Shown: positions 51,742-52,054 of the stretch, piece by piece
How positions within the stretch are numbered: position 1 is the first letter of the stretch
Layout: every line of letters begins with the position of its first letter
Assembly: GCF_010686655.1 (NCBI RefSeq)
Contig: NZ_JAAGVY010000036.1
Location: 1 to 52,054 of the forward strand
Source of the DNA: Cryomorpha ignava
GTDB lineage: Bacteria; Bacteroidota; Bacteroidia; Flavobacteriales_D; Cryomorphaceae
Reading direction: 5' to 3'
Length of the DNA: 52,054 nt
Notes under the pieces: generated by a model
Told to the model about the DNA's origin: nothing
Databases searched by the model: none
The model's input: only the letters and a program-made list of their open reading frames with translations
Translations under genes and position numbers: made by a program

Positions 51742-52054
51742 ATGACTGGTTTTCCCAACGCTACTCTGGTAAGCGATTGTTGGAAAAGCCACTTTAAGTC
51801 AGGTGCTTGGCAACACCAAATTTGCTTGGCACATCTACTTAGAGAACTCAATTATTTTGACGATCAATACAAATCGCCGTGGGCAAAAAAATGTAAGAAG
51901 CTATTGGTAAGTGCCATAAAGATCAAAACCCAAATGGAATCAGGAGATTACCTAAACCACCACCCGCCACGATCATCGGTAGAATCTGACATGGACTTAT
52001 TGCTTACCGAAGACATCGATGCAAAGCACAAAGAGGTCGTAACATTTAAAAAGC
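51742..52054 (+). mobile_element. IS66-family transposase, internal fragment running off the window
   Basis: Frame from about 51742: GFPNATLVSDCWKSHFKSG, then WQHQICLAHLLRELNYFDDQY, SPWAKKCKKLLVSAIKIK. This is the middle of an IS66-type DDE transposase: the V-S-D acidic residue, the C-x-A-H-L-L-R-E-L block and the basic helix after it. The N-terminal part (zinc finger and first catalytic region) is missing, and no inverted terminal repeat was seen at the junction. The right end is cut by the window. The piece abuts the broken delta-60 gene and was probably involved in its disruption. Confidence 0.8.

Noticed and set aside
1-52054. CRISPR arrays, tRNA and rRNA genes
   Set aside because: No regularly spaced identical repeats, no cloverleaf-like segments and no rRNA-like sequence were seen.

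Overview
The window is a chromosomal segment from a member of the Bacteroidota, most likely Flavobacteriales (Cryomorphaceae-like, judged from gene content only). Evidence for this includes three proteins with C-terminal type IX secretion (T9SS) sorting tails and a PorV/PorQ-family protein overlapping a very large C25-peptidase-type sortase relative. There is also a CarboxypepD_reg/DUF5686 outer-membrane protein, a DUF4296 lipoprotein, a propeller-type sensor kinase, and several -7 elements of the Bacteroidota form TAnnTTTG. Shine-Dalgarno sequences are mostly weak, and TTG or GTG starts look common. I saw no rRNA, tRNA or CRISPR array.

Layout. 1-0.6 kb: the end of an Xre/MbcA/ParS-type antitoxin and a RES-domain toxin. 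0.75-8.2 kb: an HMA-AraC regulator, a T9SS-sorted BNR-repeat protein, an MBL hydrolase, a 1090-residue protein joining a degenerate peptidase, a propeller and a barrel, and an M20 amidohydrolase. 8.2-11.9 kb: a NarL-type response regulator and its propeller sensor kinase. 12.3-14.9 kb: two secreted proteins. 15.4-22.8 kb: recQ, tatC, DUF5686, an lptB-like gene whose Walker A segment is missing, purS and pssA. 22.9-29.1 kb: the porV2/porU2-like pair. 29.3-35.6 kb: a polyprenol-phosphate glycosyltransferase, pyrC, a DUF4296 lipoprotein and a nucleoside-sugar epimerase-like protein. A diheme peroxidase, a beta-barrel and a Cys-rich lipoprotein sit between the glycosyltransferase and pyrC. 35.8-40.5 kb: glycogen metabolism (glgB, a GH57 enzyme, a lone CBM48/E-set protein). 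40.7-44.7 kb: tyrS, a nucleotidyltransferase plus small-protein module bracketed by inverted repeats, a LuxE-like protein and a lipoprotein. 44.7-51.2 kb: a TspO-like membrane protein, a mercuric-reductase-like flavoprotein, a T9SS-sorted PKD protein, and a Na/Pi cotransporter with an extra N-terminal periplasmic domain. 51.3-52.05 kb: a frameshifted delta-60-repeat gene running into an internal fragment of an IS66-type transposase.

Most of the window is ordinary chromosome. The points most worth a second look are the lptB gene without a P-loop, the repeat-flanked nucleotidyltransferase module with its dispersed GCAATTTGCAAT repeats that abut stop codons, the apparent cargo between the glycosyltransferase and pyrC, the 1090-residue fusion protein, and the mosaic pseudogene at the right end. 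All functional calls come from reading motifs; no database search was run.
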